Notes under the pieces: generated by a model
The model's database searches: none
What the model was told of the DNA's origin: nothing
Seen by the model: the letters and a program-made list of their open reading frames with translations, nothing else
Shown: positions 26,394 through 35,970 of the stretch, in pieces
Numbering within the stretch: the first letter of the stretch is position 1
How the letters are laid out: the number at the start of each line of letters is the position of its first letter
NCBI GenBank assembly: GCA_035455245.1
Contig: DATIFN010000025.1
Location: 1-64,000, forward strand
From: UBA8516 sp035455245
Lineage (GTDB): Archaea; Thermoproteota; Nitrososphaeria; Nitrososphaerales; Nitrosopumilaceae
Direction: 5' to 3'
Length of the DNA: 64,000 bases
Program-made: the position numbers and the translations under genes

Positions 26394-27133
26394 TTTCTCC
26401 AACCTATTATTTCTGATAAATCCACTACTTTTCCTACTATGATTATTGCAGGTGGTTTAATCCTTGCTTGACCTACTATCTTAGATATATTGGAAATATT
26501 TCCCTTAACCATTTTATGTTTGGAAGTAGTACCATTTTGTATTACTCCTACTGGGGTATTTTTGTCCATACCCCCCAAGATAAGCTCCTTGCAAATTTTT
26601 TCCAATCCTGAGAGACCCATCATTATAACTATTGTATCTACAGAGGTTGCAATCTTTTTCCATTTTACAGATGTTTTTGATTTTTTAGCATCCTCATGAC
26701 CTGTTACAAACGCAACCGACGATGCATAATTCCTATGTGTAAGAGGAATCCCAGAATATTCAGCAGAGCCAATTCCAGATGTTATTCCCGGAATCAATTC
26801 AAACTTTATTTTATTTGCTTTGAGAAATTCTGCTTCCTCGCCTCCCCTTCCAAAAATAAATGGATCGCCTCCCTTAAGTCTCACAATATTTTTTTTCTTT
26901 TTTGCAAACTTTACCATGAGTTCATTTGTAGTGTTTTGATGTTTGTAATCATCTCCAACATTACGCCCTACGTAAATTTTTCTTGTTCTCTTTGGAATCA
27001 TAGATAGAATTCCTTTTCCTATCAATCTGTCATATAGCACAATATCCGCTTTTTTAATTGTCTCTACAGCTTTTAATGTAAGAAGTTTAGGATCACCAGG
27101 TCCGGCTCCCACTATGTAAACTCTTCCCGTCAT
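26390..27133 (-). CDS. cobA: Uroporphyrinogen-III C-methyltransferase (SUMT) CobA
   Basis: This SAM-dependent enzyme makes precorrin-2, directing uroporphyrinogen III to siroheme, cobalamin or alternative heme. Signature sites are VGAGPGDPKLLTLKAVE, DIVLYDRL, RLKGGDPFIFGRGGEEAEFL, IPGITSGIGSAEYSGIPLTHR and VIMMGLSGLEKI. Single-domain, 247 residues. Stop and start overlap hemD and hemC by four bases (ATGA). Placement inside the hem operon makes precorrin-2 the natural product of the unit. Confidence 0.95.
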   Translation of the reverse strand: MTGRVYIVGAGPGDPKLLTLKAVETIKKADIVLYDRLIGKGILSMIPKRTRKIYVGRNVGDDYKHQNTTNELMVKFAKKKKNIVRLKGGDPFIFGRGGEEAEFLKANKIKFELIPGITSGIGSAEYSGIPLTHRNYASSVAFVTGHEDAKKSKTSVKWKKIATSVDTIVIMMGLSGLEKICKELILGGMDKNTPVGVIQNGTTSKHKMVKGNISNISKIVGQARIKPPAIIIVGKVVDLSEIIGWRK

Positions 27134-28065
27134 TTTTTATTCCATTCCTCTACCTTTTCTCTCCAATTTTTTGCAAGATCTGCTACCCCTTTTTTGGCAA
27201 GCTCTAAAGCAGCTTGTTCTCCAAGTTCAGCCGCTTGTAAAAAGTCCCCTGTGTTTTGAACATTAATGGATTCGTTGCCATCAACAGAATATACAATGAC
27301 GTTTAGAGTCAATTTATTACCTTTTTTTTCTGCCAATGCCCCAACTGGAAATCTACAGCCCGAGTCAACAAAAACTGAAAGCGATCTTTCGGCTTCAACT
27401 GCATATCTAGAGTCAAGGTCTTCTATTTTTTTTAATACCTCAATCAATTGATGATTGTCCTTTCGTGCGATTATTGCAATCGCTCCTTGTCCAGGTGAAG
27501 GCGGAAAATCTTTGGTAGAAAGTTTTTCAAACTTTACATCAAGTCCGAGTCTTGAGATTCCTGCTTGAGCCAGAATAACAGCATCAAACTCCCCTTGATC
27601 TATTTTTCTTATTCTTGTTTCTATATTTCCTCTGATTGGTTTCACGACAAGATCTGGCCGTATTCTCCATATCTGTACCGCTCTACGCAGACTACTAGTT
27701 CCAATCTTTGCCCCTTTTTTTATTGTTTCAAGTGTGTTATTGTTTGTAGAGATAAAAATGTCATTTGCCTCTTCTCTTTTTGGGACACATGCCAAAACAA
27801 GATCATTTGGCAGAGTAGATGGAACATCTTTTAAACTGTGAACTGCAAAGTCAACCTTTTTTTCAGCAACAGCACGGTCGATTTCTTTTTCAAAGATACC
27901 CTTTTGATTTATGGTAAACAATGGACGCGCGTCCGTATCTCCCTTGGTTTTTATTGTAACAATTTCGAAATCTGTTTCTGGTGATTTTTTTTTCAGCTCT
28001 GAAATTACCCAATTGGTCTGGGCAAGTGAAAGCAGACTTCCTCTGGTACCTATTTTATACCTCAA
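27130..28065 (-). CDS. hemC: Hydroxymethylbilane synthase (porphobilinogen deaminase) HemC
   Basis: HemC polymerises four porphobilinogens. The sequence has KIGTRGSLLSLAQTNWV, FAVHSLKDVPSTLP, GTSSLRRAVQIWRIRPDL, RGNIETRIRKI and the dipyrromethane-cofactor Cys in DSGCRFPVGALAE. Length is 311, normal. It starts with TTG (28065), overlapping hemL by four bases (TTGA). Confidence 0.95.
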   Translation of the reverse strand: MRYKIGTRGSLLSLAQTNWVISELKKKSPETDFEIVTIKTKGDTDARPLFTINQKGIFEKEIDRAVAEKKVDFAVHSLKDVPSTLPNDLVLACVPKREEANDIFISTNNNTLETIKKGAKIGTSSLRRAVQIWRIRPDLVVKPIRGNIETRIRKIDQGEFDAVILAQAGISRLGLDVKFEKLSTKDFPPSPGQGAIAIIARKDNHQLIEVLKKIEDLDSRYAVEAERSLSVFVDSGCRFPVGALAEKKGNKLTLNVIVYSVDGNESINVQNTGDFLQAAELGEQAALELAKKGVADLAKNWREKVEEWNKK

Positions 28066-29339
28066 TTTTTGACCGCCTTAAGAGACCTATCATATGCTTC
28101 AATTGTTTTATGCAAATCATCAAGTGTATTGGCGGCAGAAAAGAATACAGTTTCAAATTGTGAGGGGGCAATAAAGACACCGTTTTGTAATAATGATTTA
28201 AATAATTTTTTGAATTTTATTACATTAGCTCTTTTTGCTGACTTGTAATCTGTAACTGGAGTATTTGTAAAAAAGATTTGGAACATGGAACCGATAGAAT
28301 TAACTTGATGTGGAATATTCATGTCATGGGCTAAATCACGGATGGCCCTTGCCAGGATTGCACACAATATGTCAAGCTTTGGATAAAGTTTGTTTTTGTA
28401 CTTGTTTATTGTTTTGATAGAAGCAATCGCTGCGGCTGCTGAAACTGGATTGCCTGCATATGTGCTTGCTTGATACACTTTTCCCTGAGGAGTAAGATGG
28501 TCCATGATCTCCTTTCTTCCACCAATTGCAGAAATTACAAACCCATTCCCAAGTGCTTTCCCCAGGGTCACGATATCAGGTTTTATGGAAAAATATTGTT
28601 GTGCGCCTCCAGGTGCCATTCTAAATCCTGTCACAACTTCATCGAAAATGAGTGGCACGTCATGATCCCTTGTTATTTTTCTAATATCTGAAAGAAAATT
28701 TTTTTGGGGTAAAACAAGACCCATGTTCGCTAAGACAGGTTCTACAATTACACCTGCAACATCCTTTTGTTTTTCAAGAACAGAATCTAGCTCTTGAGAG
28801 TTGTTATATTGGACGACAAGAGTGTTTTTAGAAACTTCCTCTAATCCTCCTTCTGAAACAGAAATTCCATTATGTGCTGCTCCGGAACCAGCCTTTACCA
28901 GCACGTAATCATGTGATCCATGGTAGCATCCTTCAAATTTTACAATCTTTTTCTTTTTTGTGGAACCCCTTGCTAGTCTAATTGCAGTCATTGTAGCTTC
29001 ACCTCCAGTATTGACTAGTCTGACCTTTTCCATTGATGGATAATTTTCTCTAATCAATTCGGATAATTCTACTTCAAGTTCTGTTGGTGCGCAGTACAAG
29101 GTACCTTTTGTTAATTGTGATAAAACAGCTGATAGGATTTCTTTTCTCCTATGTCCAAGAAGTAATGCACCGTATCCATTACAAAAATCAAGGTACTTTT
29201 TACCTTCAACATCCCATATTGTACTTCCTTGAGATTTCTTTACAAAAAATGGATATGGATCATAAAATCTAACAGGACTGTTTATTCCGGAAGGAATAAC
29301 TTTTTTTGCACGGAGAAAAAGGCTTTTTGAATTTGACAT
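28062..29339 (-). CDS. hemL: Glutamate-1-semialdehyde 2,1-aminomutase HemL
   Basis: HemL converts glutamate-1-semialdehyde to 5-aminolevulinate in the C5 pathway. PLP-enzyme blocks are present: NSPVRFYDPYPFF, VRLVNTGGEATMTAIRLARG, FEGCYHGSHDYVLV, PLIFDEVVTGFR and the PLP-lysine region DIVTLGKALGNGF. ATG 29339 lies 27 bases from the centre of a TATA box, so the message is probably leaderless and hemL leads the operon. hemA and hemB, often beside these genes, are not in the window. Confidence 0.94.
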   Translation of the reverse strand: MSNSKSLFLRAKKVIPSGINSPVRFYDPYPFFVKKSQGSTIWDVEGKKYLDFCNGYGALLLGHRRKEILSAVLSQLTKGTLYCAPTELEVELSELIRENYPSMEKVRLVNTGGEATMTAIRLARGSTKKKKIVKFEGCYHGSHDYVLVKAGSGAAHNGISVSEGGLEEVSKNTLVVQYNNSQELDSVLEKQKDVAGVIVEPVLANMGLVLPQKNFLSDIRKITRDHDVPLIFDEVVTGFRMAPGGAQQYFSIKPDIVTLGKALGNGFVISAIGGRKEIMDHLTPQGKVYQASTYAGNPVSAAAAIASIKTINKYKNKLYPKLDILCAILARAIRDLAHDMNIPHQVNSIGSMFQIFFTNTPVTDYKSAKRANVIKFKKLFKSLLQNGVFIAPSQFETVFFSAANTLDDLHKTIEAYDRSLKAVKN

Positions 29340-29360
29340 TGTATAAATGTAGATTAGATA

Positions 29361-29370
29361 TTATTATAAT
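29361..29370 (-). promoter_or_regulatory. TATA box of the hemL-hemC-cobA-hemD operon
   Basis: On the minus strand ATTATAATAA sits with its centre 27 bases before ATG 29339. The fit to archaeal TATA spacing for a leaderless gene is good, and it lies in the 84-base gap after the giant secreted protein gene. Confidence 0.55.
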
Positions 29371-29423
29371 CTATGCCAGAAATTCTTGTGCAAATCAGAA
29401 TATATTTTTGATTTTCCAGGTGG

Positions 29424-32400
29424 TCAGAGTTTACCTGCTTCGCATTTGGCTACCACATCATCGTTGGCATTTTCTCCAACGTTACAAGAGTCATGATCAT
29501 CCCCACCGTCGATGATATTAAATCCGGAATTCCCATATATCGTGTCCCCTCCAGAACCACCTCGGATTATGTCATTTCCATTATCTCCGGAAATCTTGTC
29601 GTCACCATCATTTCCAAAGATAATGTCATCCCCGTCTCCAGCGATAATACAGTCATCACCTTCTTCTCCTTCGATGATATCACTGCCTTGGAGACCAAAA
29701 ATTAAATCAGACAGGTTTGTACCCGTTAAAGTATCATCATCTTGTCCACCAATTATCAAATTGTATGATGTCATGGGTTTGCCACATGCTTGAACAGTAA
29801 CGGTTTGTGTAAGATTCGCCGAGTTTCCAAGATGATCTGTTGCTGTCCATATTACTTTTGTTTCACCCAGAGGGAACAAAGAAGGTGCATTGTTAGTTAT
29901 AGTAGGATCGGAATCAATGATGTCTGTAGCAGTTGCATTGCCTATTGGTATCATAGTTTCAAGTGATGTTGCATCTATTACAACATCATCTGGTACTATC
30001 AGACTTGGTCCTGTAGTATCAATCACAGTTACCTTTTGTTTTGCAGTTACAGAATTCCCAGAAGGATCGGTTGCAGTCCAGGCTACAACTGTCTCGCCAA
30101 ATGGAAAAGAATCTGGTGCATCATTAATAATGGAGTTAATTCCCATAATGTCTTTTGCTGTTGCATTACCAATAGACACAAGATTATTTGTTGATGATGT
30201 CGCCTCTGCTTTAATATCAGCTGGAGCCGTTATTTTTGGAGAGGTAGTATCAATTACGGTTATTGCCTGAGTATCGGTTGCATTGTTACCTGCTGCATCA
30301 GTAGCAGTCCATGTTACTATGGTCTTGCCAAATGGAAATGCTGTAGGTGCGTCGTTTGTAATTGTGACTACCCCTACGGCATCAGAAAAGGTGGAATTCC
30401 CAAGTGTTACTAAGTTTTTTAATGGATCTGTTACTTCAACCGAAATATCCTCCGGCGACAAAATAGAGGGTTTGGTTGTATCTTCAACTGTTACTGTTTG
30501 TGATCCGGTGGATACATTCCCAGCTGCGTCTGTTGCAGTCCAAGTTACCTTGGTATTACCTACTGCAAAAGTTGCGGGAGCATTATTGGTTATTGTTGTT
30601 ACTCCTACATTATCATCGGCTTTTCCATCCCCAAGTGATACTAAATTATTGTCTGGGGATGAGGCTTCGATTGTCACATCAGGTGGTACCATTACCGTGG
30701 GTGCGGTAGTATCTACAATAGTAACTTTTTGTGTACCATTTATAGAATTTCCTGATTGATCTATCGCAGTCCATGTTACGATTGTTTCACCAAGTGGGAA
30801 GGTCGATGGGGCATTGTTAGTTATTGAAGAAACATGTAACAAATCATTTGCAGTTGCTTGTCCGATCTCAACCACATTATTCGTCGCAGACTTTGCCTCG
30901 GTTTCAATATCTGAAGGCACAGCCAAAACTGGAGCAGTGGTATCAACTACAGAAATTTTTTGAACTGCAGAATAGGAAAGTCCTGAGACATCTGTTGCGG
31001 TCCATGTTATGGTTGTCAATCCAAGTGGAAATGCATCTGGTGCGTCGTTTGTAATCGATTGTATACCTACCAAATCTGATGCTTTTGCTTCACCTATGTT
31101 AACCACATTTGCTGACTCGGTGGTAGCTTCAACAGTGATAGCATTAGGAGCCTTTAGAATTGGCGGTGTAGTGTCTTTTATTATCACCTTTTGCATTGCG
31201 GTGGAATTGTGACCTGCTGCATCCGTCGCAGTCCAAGTTACTATTGTTTTGCCTACAGTGAACAAAGCTGTTGCATTGTTTGTAATTGATTCAACACCTA
31301 CAGAGTCTGATGCTGTTGCTTCACCTAGGCTTACTGTATTTTCAATCGCCGAGGTCGCCTCTGCTTCAATGTCATCTGGAGCAACTATTTTGGGCGGAGT
31401 AGTATCTACGACGGTTATTTTTTGTACTGCGGTTGCAGAATTGCCAGCATCATCAGTCGCAGACCATATTACTGATGTTTCTCCAAGTGGAAAAACAGGT
31501 GGTGCGTCGTTGGTTATCGTGGGATTAGAATCTATGACGTCTGTACTATTTGCAAAACCTATAGAAACAGTATTTTCTAGCGGAGATATTGCTTCAAAAA
31601 CAACATCATCTGGCACGGTGATAACTGGTGCAGTTGAATCAACCACCACTACCTTTTGAGTTGCGGTTGCAGAATTGCCATTAGTGTCTACTGCGGTCCA
31701 TGTTACTATTGTTTCACCAAGAGGAAAGGTCGAAGGGGCATTGTTAGTTATTGAAGATATTCCTGTAATGTCAGTTGCGTTAGCTCCTCCAATTGAAACA
31801 AAGTTTTCAGACGCACTTGTTGCTTCTACTGTGATATCAGACGGCACTGTAAGTATTGGATTTGTTGTGTCTTTTATCGTAACAGTTTGAGTAGAGTTTA
31901 CAGTATTTCCTGAAGTGTCATTTGCAATCCACGTTATTGTAGTAAGACCAATTGGAAATGTTGCAGGTGAGTCGTTTGTAATTGATTCCACACCAATAAT
32001 GTCAGATGCCTCAGCATCTCCTAATTGTACAGTATTTGATGCTGGATCTGTGGCTTCAGCAACAATATTTTTTGGCAATTTAAGTTGTGGCGCTGTGGTA
32101 TCTACTACTGATATTGTTTGATTTGCAGAAATTGAATTGCCAGAGGTATCTATTGCTGTCCACGTCACCAAAGTTTTACCAAAAGGAAAGTCAGGGGGTG
32201 CATTGTTAGTTATAGAAGAAATTCCAATAATATCTTGTGCCGTTGCGTCACCTATCGAAACCAGATTATGATCTAAGCCAGTTGCTTCTGCCGTAACATC
32301 CTCAGGGATTGCAAGGATAGGAGCTGTCGTATCAACAACAGTAATTTTTTGTGTTGCTATAGACCAATGTCCATCAACATCTGTAGCATTCCATGTGACA

Positions 32401-34229
32401 ATAGTTTCTCCAAGTGGAAAAACAGGTGGTGCGTCGTTGGTTATAGTAACAAATTGAACATCGGTTGCATTTGCTTGACCTATTGGTACTAGGTTTTCAG
32501 TCGGAGAAACAGCTTCAAATTCCACATCAGATGGTACGGTTATAATAGGAGCAGTAGAATCAACTAATTTGACTTTTTGTGTACCTGTTGCAACATTTCC
32601 AGCTACGTCTGTTGCAATCCATGTAACTATTGTTGTACCAAGTGGAAATGCTGAAGGAGCATCATTTGTAATTGATTTTATCTCACCATTATCAGTTACG
32701 GTTGGATCTCCTAAGGTCGCATTATTATCAACGGCACTTGTGGCTTCAATTACAATATCAGAGGGAACTTTAATTTTTGGTTTAGTTGTGTCTTGCACTG
32801 TAACAACTTGTTTTGAGCTTGCACTATTACCAGCATTATCTGTGGCTGTCCAAGTAATTATTGTATCACCAATAGGAAAAAGGGTTGGAGCATCATTAGT
32901 GACAGTTGCAACACCAACTGTATCAGATGTAGCAGGATTACCAAGTTCTATCGAATTACCATTAGAGTTTGTAGCTTCAACAATCATAGAAGGAGGAGCT
33001 GCGATAATCGGCGATGTTGTATCAACGACAGTAACAGTTTGTGTTGCCTTTGCTGTATTTCCAGATGCATCTGTTGCAGTCCATGTGATAATGGTTAAGC
33101 CAAGTGGAAACCTCTCTGGGGCATTATTTACAAGTGAAGCAATTCCACTTGCATCTGTAGCAGTTGCTTGACCAATAGAAATTGTGCTTAAGTTTCCATT
33201 TGCTTCCACAGTAATATTGGAAGGAGCTGTGATTACTGGTATTATTTTATCATTTGATAAAGGTTTGAGCGGGACAAGTGGGGCTTCCGTTATTGATTGC
33301 GTTGTTTTACCAAATTTCTGAATTCTATTATTGCTACTATCTACAACAAAGACTTTCCCTTCAGAATCAACAGCAGTATCCTTTGGATTATTAAAATTAC
33401 CATTTGTTTTTCCTTGACTTCCCCAGGAAACAAGTGAATTTCCATCCCTGTCAATTTTAATTACTCGGTTGTTACCAGTATCTGCAACATAGAGATTTCC
33501 AGAGGAATCAACATCTAATCCTTGAGGATCTCTTAAACTGTTACCAGAAGATTCATCAAAACTTATTATGAAAACTCCATCCGTTGTGAATTTTTGAATT
33601 CTGTTATTGCCAGAATCTGAAACGTATACACTTCCCTGCGAATCTGCAGCTATACCTCGTGGATTGAGAAATTGCCCATTTTCAAGTCCACCACTTCCCC
33701 AGGATAACAAAAATTTTCCATCTGATGAAAATTTCTCAATTCTGCTATTTCCAGTATCTACCACATAGACATCACTGTTAGGATCAACTGCTATGTTTTG
33801 TGGTAGCAAAAATTGACCTGATCCGGTTCCTTTGCTTCCCCATTGAGTAATGTATTTTCCAGAGGTGTCAAATTTTTGAACTCGATTTAATTCATTGTCA
33901 ACAACATAAACAAAATCCTTTCCTATTGCAATTCCGGATGGAATTTGAAACTGTCCATTGCCCGATCCCTTCGTTCCCCAAGTATGCAAAAAGTTTCCAT
34001 CATTATCAAACTTTTGAATTCTCCGGTTTCCATAATCAGTAACATAGACATTTCCCCCAGAATCCAATGCCAAGTCTTGCGGAAAAGAGAAAAGACCCGT
34101 AACTTGAAGTCCCTCAGAACCCCATTGTTTTATGTAAGAGGGTGCTGTTTCAGCACTTGCATATGGCACAATTATACCATATACTAGACCAATTATAATC
34201 CCAAATAACATTAGTGTGAGTCTTTTCAA
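29424..34229 (-). CDS. Giant secreted protein: NHL beta-propeller, 15 HYR modules, RTX-like Ca-binding tail
   Basis: The protein has 1601 residues. A signal peptide (LMLFGIIIGLVYGIIVPYASA) leads to six NHL repeats (phrases like GNVYVTDYGNRRIQKFD…GQF…P), forming one beta-propeller at about residues 30-305. Then come 15 HYR modules of about 77 residues each (pattern 'ItvPsDi..EA…vsIG.AtatD…sITNdAP..FPlGeTivTWTATDaaGNsatatQkvtVvDTTaP'), and finally about ten RTX-like nonapeptides (GGQDDD, GNDGDDKISGDNGND, GGSGGDTIYGNSG) predicted to bind calcium. No anchor is seen. It is likely a surface or extracellular adhesin. The start is TTG at 34229; an ATG at 34211 is possible. No operon partner is obvious. 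Confidence 0.88.
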   Translation of the reverse strand: MKRLTLMLFGIIIGLVYGIIVPYASAETAPSYIKQWGSEGLQVTGLFSFPQDLALDSGGNVYVTDYGNRRIQKFDNDGNFLHTWGTKGSGNGQFQIPSGIAIGKDFVYVVDNELNRVQKFDTSGKYITQWGSKGTGSGQFLLPQNIAVDPNSDVYVVDTGNSRIEKFSSDGKFLLSWGSGGLENGQFLNPRGIAADSQGSVYVSDSGNNRIQKFTTDGVFIISFDESSGNSLRDPQGLDVDSSGNLYVADTGNNRVIKIDRDGNSLVSWGSQGKTNGNFNNPKDTAVDSEGKVFVVDSSNNRIQKFGKTTQSITEAPLVPLKPLSNDKIIPVITAPSNITVEANGNLSTISIGQATATDASGIASLVNNAPERFPLGLTIITWTATDASGNTAKATQTVTVVDTTSPIIAAPPSMIVEATNSNGNSIELGNPATSDTVGVATVTNDAPTLFPIGDTIITWTATDNAGNSASSKQVVTVQDTTKPKIKVPSDIVIEATSAVDNNATLGDPTVTDNGEIKSITNDAPSAFPLGTTIVTWIATDVAGNVATGTQKVKLVDSTAPIITVPSDVEFEAVSPTENLVPIGQANATDVQFVTITNDAPPVFPLGETIVTWNATDVDGHWSIATQKITVVDTTAPILAIPEDVTAEATGLDHNLVSIGDATAQDIIGISSITNNAPPDFPFGKTLVTWTAIDTSGNSISANQTISVVDTTAPQLKLPKNIVAEATDPASNTVQLGDAEASDIIGVESITNDSPATFPIGLTTITWIANDTSGNTVNSTQTVTIKDTTNPILTVPSDITVEATSASENFVSIGGANATDITGISSITNNAPSTFPLGETIVTWTAVDTNGNSATATQKVVVVDSTAPVITVPDDVVFEAISPLENTVSIGFANSTDVIDSNPTITNDAPPVFPLGETSVIWSATDDAGNSATAVQKITVVDTTPPKIVAPDDIEAEATSAIENTVSLGEATASDSVGVESITNNATALFTVGKTIVTWTATDAAGHNSTAMQKVIIKDTTPPILKAPNAITVEATTESANVVNIGEAKASDLVGIQSITNDAPDAFPLGLTTITWTATDVSGLSYSAVQKISVVDTTAPVLAVPSDIETEAKSATNNVVEIGQATANDLLHVSSITNNAPSTFPLGETIVTWTAIDQSGNSINGTQKVTIVDTTAPTVMVPPDVTIEASSPDNNLVSLGDGKADDNVGVTTITNNAPATFAVGNTKVTWTATDAAGNVSTGSQTVTVEDTTKPSILSPEDISVEVTDPLKNLVTLGNSTFSDAVGVVTITNDAPTAFPFGKTIVTWTATDAAGNNATDTQAITVIDTTSPKITAPADIKAEATSSTNNLVSIGNATAKDIMGINSIINDAPDSFPFGETVVAWTATDPSGNSVTAKQKVTVIDTTGPSLIVPDDVVIDATSLETMIPIGNATATDIIDSDPTITNNAPSLFPLGETKVIWTATDHLGNSANLTQTVTVQACGKPMTSYNLIIGGQDDDTLTGTNLSDLIFGLQGSDIIEGEEGDDCIIAGDGDDIIFGNDGDDKISGDNGNDIIRGGSGGDTIYGNSGFNIIDGGDDHDSCNVGENANDDVVAKCEAGKL
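29775..33240 (-). repeat. Fifteen tandem 231-bp HYR-module repeats inside the giant gene
   Basis: The stretch encodes 15 consecutive modules at near-constant spacing (about 231 bases). At DNA level they are diverged but recognisable, with recurrent phrases coding for TWTATD and VDTTAP. Such arrays can expand or shrink by recombination, and the module number is expected to vary between relatives. Confidence 0.75.
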
Positions 34230-34418
34230 CTGTTAGTGGTTCCAAAATATCAAAAAGATCTCAAGAGTTAGGAATTGTTTGGGTTTTTGTCAATTTTTGG
34301 TTAAGTTAGGGGAGTTAGTTAACTTTTGTGAGTGCATAATTTTCTACCACTACCAGTACAATTACAAAAATGGATTTTGTACAATATTAATTGTTAGCAA
34401 AATAAAAAATAGAAGGGG

Positions 34419-34862
34419 TTACTCTTTGTATTCATCTTTTGTAAGTCGTAAAATTACTTTCTCACCTATTCCCCAAATTTCGCTTTTAGGAAACATTCGT
34501 TTTCCAAAGAGTCCTTCGGTGACTTCAATTGATAGGAGCTCATTTGTGTCAGGGTCATTGTGCAACTTCTTGACCTTACCTATCTTTTTTCCATCGATAT
34601 CTACAACTTGGATATCACATCTAATTGGTGGAGTAGAGAGTAAGACTGACTCATCTGTGAACCTGTCGATATAATCTCTTGACAGGTCATAGTCTTTGTG
34701 GAAACCGGCACTAACAGTTATTCCAGTCACTTCAAGACTGTTCTGGTTTATGTGTATGTGCTTTATCTTGCCGTATTTGATTCCTTCCCTGTCTATGACC
34801 GTTTTCCCAGAAAACTCGTCAGCTGTGATCAAGTTTCTGACTTCTTTCAATCTTGTTGCCAT
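34419..34862 (-). CDS. PRC-barrel domain protein (two barrels)
   Basis: The 147-residue protein consists of two PRC-barrel-like halves: ITADEFSGKTVIDREGIKYGKIKHI… and …CDIQVVDIDGKKIGKVKKLHND. PRC barrels occur in photosynthetic reaction centres, RimM, and many small archaeal proteins of unknown role, including FtsZ-associated CdpB in archaea with FtsZ-type division. No signal or enzymatic residues. It lies alone between the giant gene and a divergent small oxidoreductase. Confidence 0.8.
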   Translation of the reverse strand: MATRLKEVRNLITADEFSGKTVIDREGIKYGKIKHIHINQNSLEVTGITVSAGFHKDYDLSRDYIDRFTDESVLLSTPPIRCDIQVVDIDGKKIGKVKKLHNDPDTNELLSIEVTEGLFGKRMFPKSEIWGIGEKVILRLTKDEYKE

Positions 34863-34949
34863 GTACCAAGGTAAAGCTTTTTGTTTATTGTATAAGGTAT
34901 CAGAGTTTTCAATCCAAGGGGTTAAATTATTTAGAACAAAACAACAGAT

Positions 34950-35270
34950 ATGATTCTTCAGGACGGCCAGGTTTTCAAAGCAATGTTAATTACGAAGGGA
35001 AGAAAGACTGGAAAATCTCACGGAGTTGAGCTAAGAGCTGTATATTATAATAAGACAGTTTTCTTTTCACGTAGAAATCCGAACAGTGATTGGTTAAGAA
35101 ATGCAATCGCAAATCAGGACGTAACAGTAGAATATGATAATGAGAGTCATGCTGGTAAAGCATCGCTTGTCATGGATGAAGATCTCACAAGAAAAATTTC
35201 ACAACTAAAATATTCAGATAAAAGGTCAGAAGAAGCACGGGTTGTGTTAGAGGTTAAATTATATGAATAA
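34950..35270 (+). CDS. F420H2-dependent reductase-like split-barrel protein (DUF385/nitroreductase family)
   Basis: The 106-residue protein fits the flavin/deazaflavin split-barrel family: LITKGRKTGKSHGVELRAVYYNKTVFF and NSDWLRNAIANQDVTVEYD match the G-R-K-T-G-K-x-x-x-V-E-L and S-D-W-x-R-N-x-x-A-N motifs of F420-dependent quinone/nitro-reductase-like proteins. Thaumarchaeota are known to make F420. It is shorter than typical members (about 140), so activity is uncertain. Overlaps the convergent gene at 35254 by 17 bases. Confidence 0.75.
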   Translation: MILQDGQVFKAMLITKGRKTGKSHGVELRAVYYNKTVFFSRRNPNSDWLRNAIANQDVTVEYDNESHAGKASLVMDEDLTRKISQLKYSDKRSEEARVVLEVKLYE

Positions 35271-35898
35271 TTGTTGTCATACCTCGCCTTTCTACCTCCT
35301 GACCACCCATTATTTCTGAAACAATCGCAGTAAACGATATCAAATCACGTTGCTGACAATCGGTAGAATTCAATTTAAGGTGGAGTTCAAGGAAGTCAGC
35401 CTCTTCATCAATTATGTTTTTTTCATCAAAGGTAACATTTTTTCCCGTTGAGGATATCAGAAACCGTTTATCCTTTTGATGCCAACCAAGCCTCACCTTT
35501 CTTCCTTCTCGCCCAACAGATTTTATGGTGACATCTATTATGCCAGATTTTGCCATTGAATAACCGGAAGTGTTGTTTACAAAAACGCCAATTTGAAATG
35601 GATATCCTGCTGTGCTTTCTGCCATTTTTTGAATGCCATCATTCATTACCACATCAACACCCTTTATCGTCGTAGCAACTTTAGCAATCCACTCGTTAGT
35701 CCTTTCTACAGTAGCAAAAATTCGATCACGTCGTTTTTTATCTTCTTCGGCAGGAAGTTTGTAATAATCTACCCAAGCAAGATAGTCATTGCTAATGTCT
35801 TTTATGAACTGCATACATGTAATTTTATAATCATCAACGTTATCGGTTCTTTCTGATCCTTCGTCATAAGGAACACCATCCTTGTCAAGTGGAAGCAC
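35254..35898 (-). CDS. Hypothetical protein
   Basis: About 214 residues from a GTG at 35898, where the frame opens into VLPLDKDGVPYDEG. The frame is open to 36003, but that part antisense-overlaps the divergent gene and reads as AT-rich filler. It has a helical first half (AWVDYYKLPAEEDKKRRDRIFATVERTNEWI) and a beta-rich second half (GYPFQIGVFVNNTSGYSMAKSGIIDVTIKSVG). No known motif. It forms a divergent pair with the gene at 35971, sharing about 70 bases with a TATA-like ATATATTG. Confidence 0.6.
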   Translation of the reverse strand: MLPLDKDGVPYDEGSERTDNVDDYKITCMQFIKDISNDYLAWVDYYKLPAEEDKKRRDRIFATVERTNEWIAKVATTIKGVDVVMNDGIQKMAESTAGYPFQIGVFVNNTSGYSMAKSGIIDVTIKSVGREGRKVRLGWHQKDKRFLISSTGKNVTFDEKNIIDEEADFLELHLKLNSTDCQQRDLISFTAIVSEIMGGQEVERRGMTTIIHII

Positions 35899-35970
35899 AA
35901 AGCTAAATGTCAGTAGCTGTGTAAAAAAGATAACCTTATAGATATATTGTAAAATTTCAGATTTAATATC

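Noticed and set aside
29493..33171. Many long plus-strand frames across the giant HYR gene
   Set aside because: They are antisense shadows of a repetitive gene: they recur with the repeat period, have no start signals, and code for Val/Ser/Ala-rich sequence with no family features.
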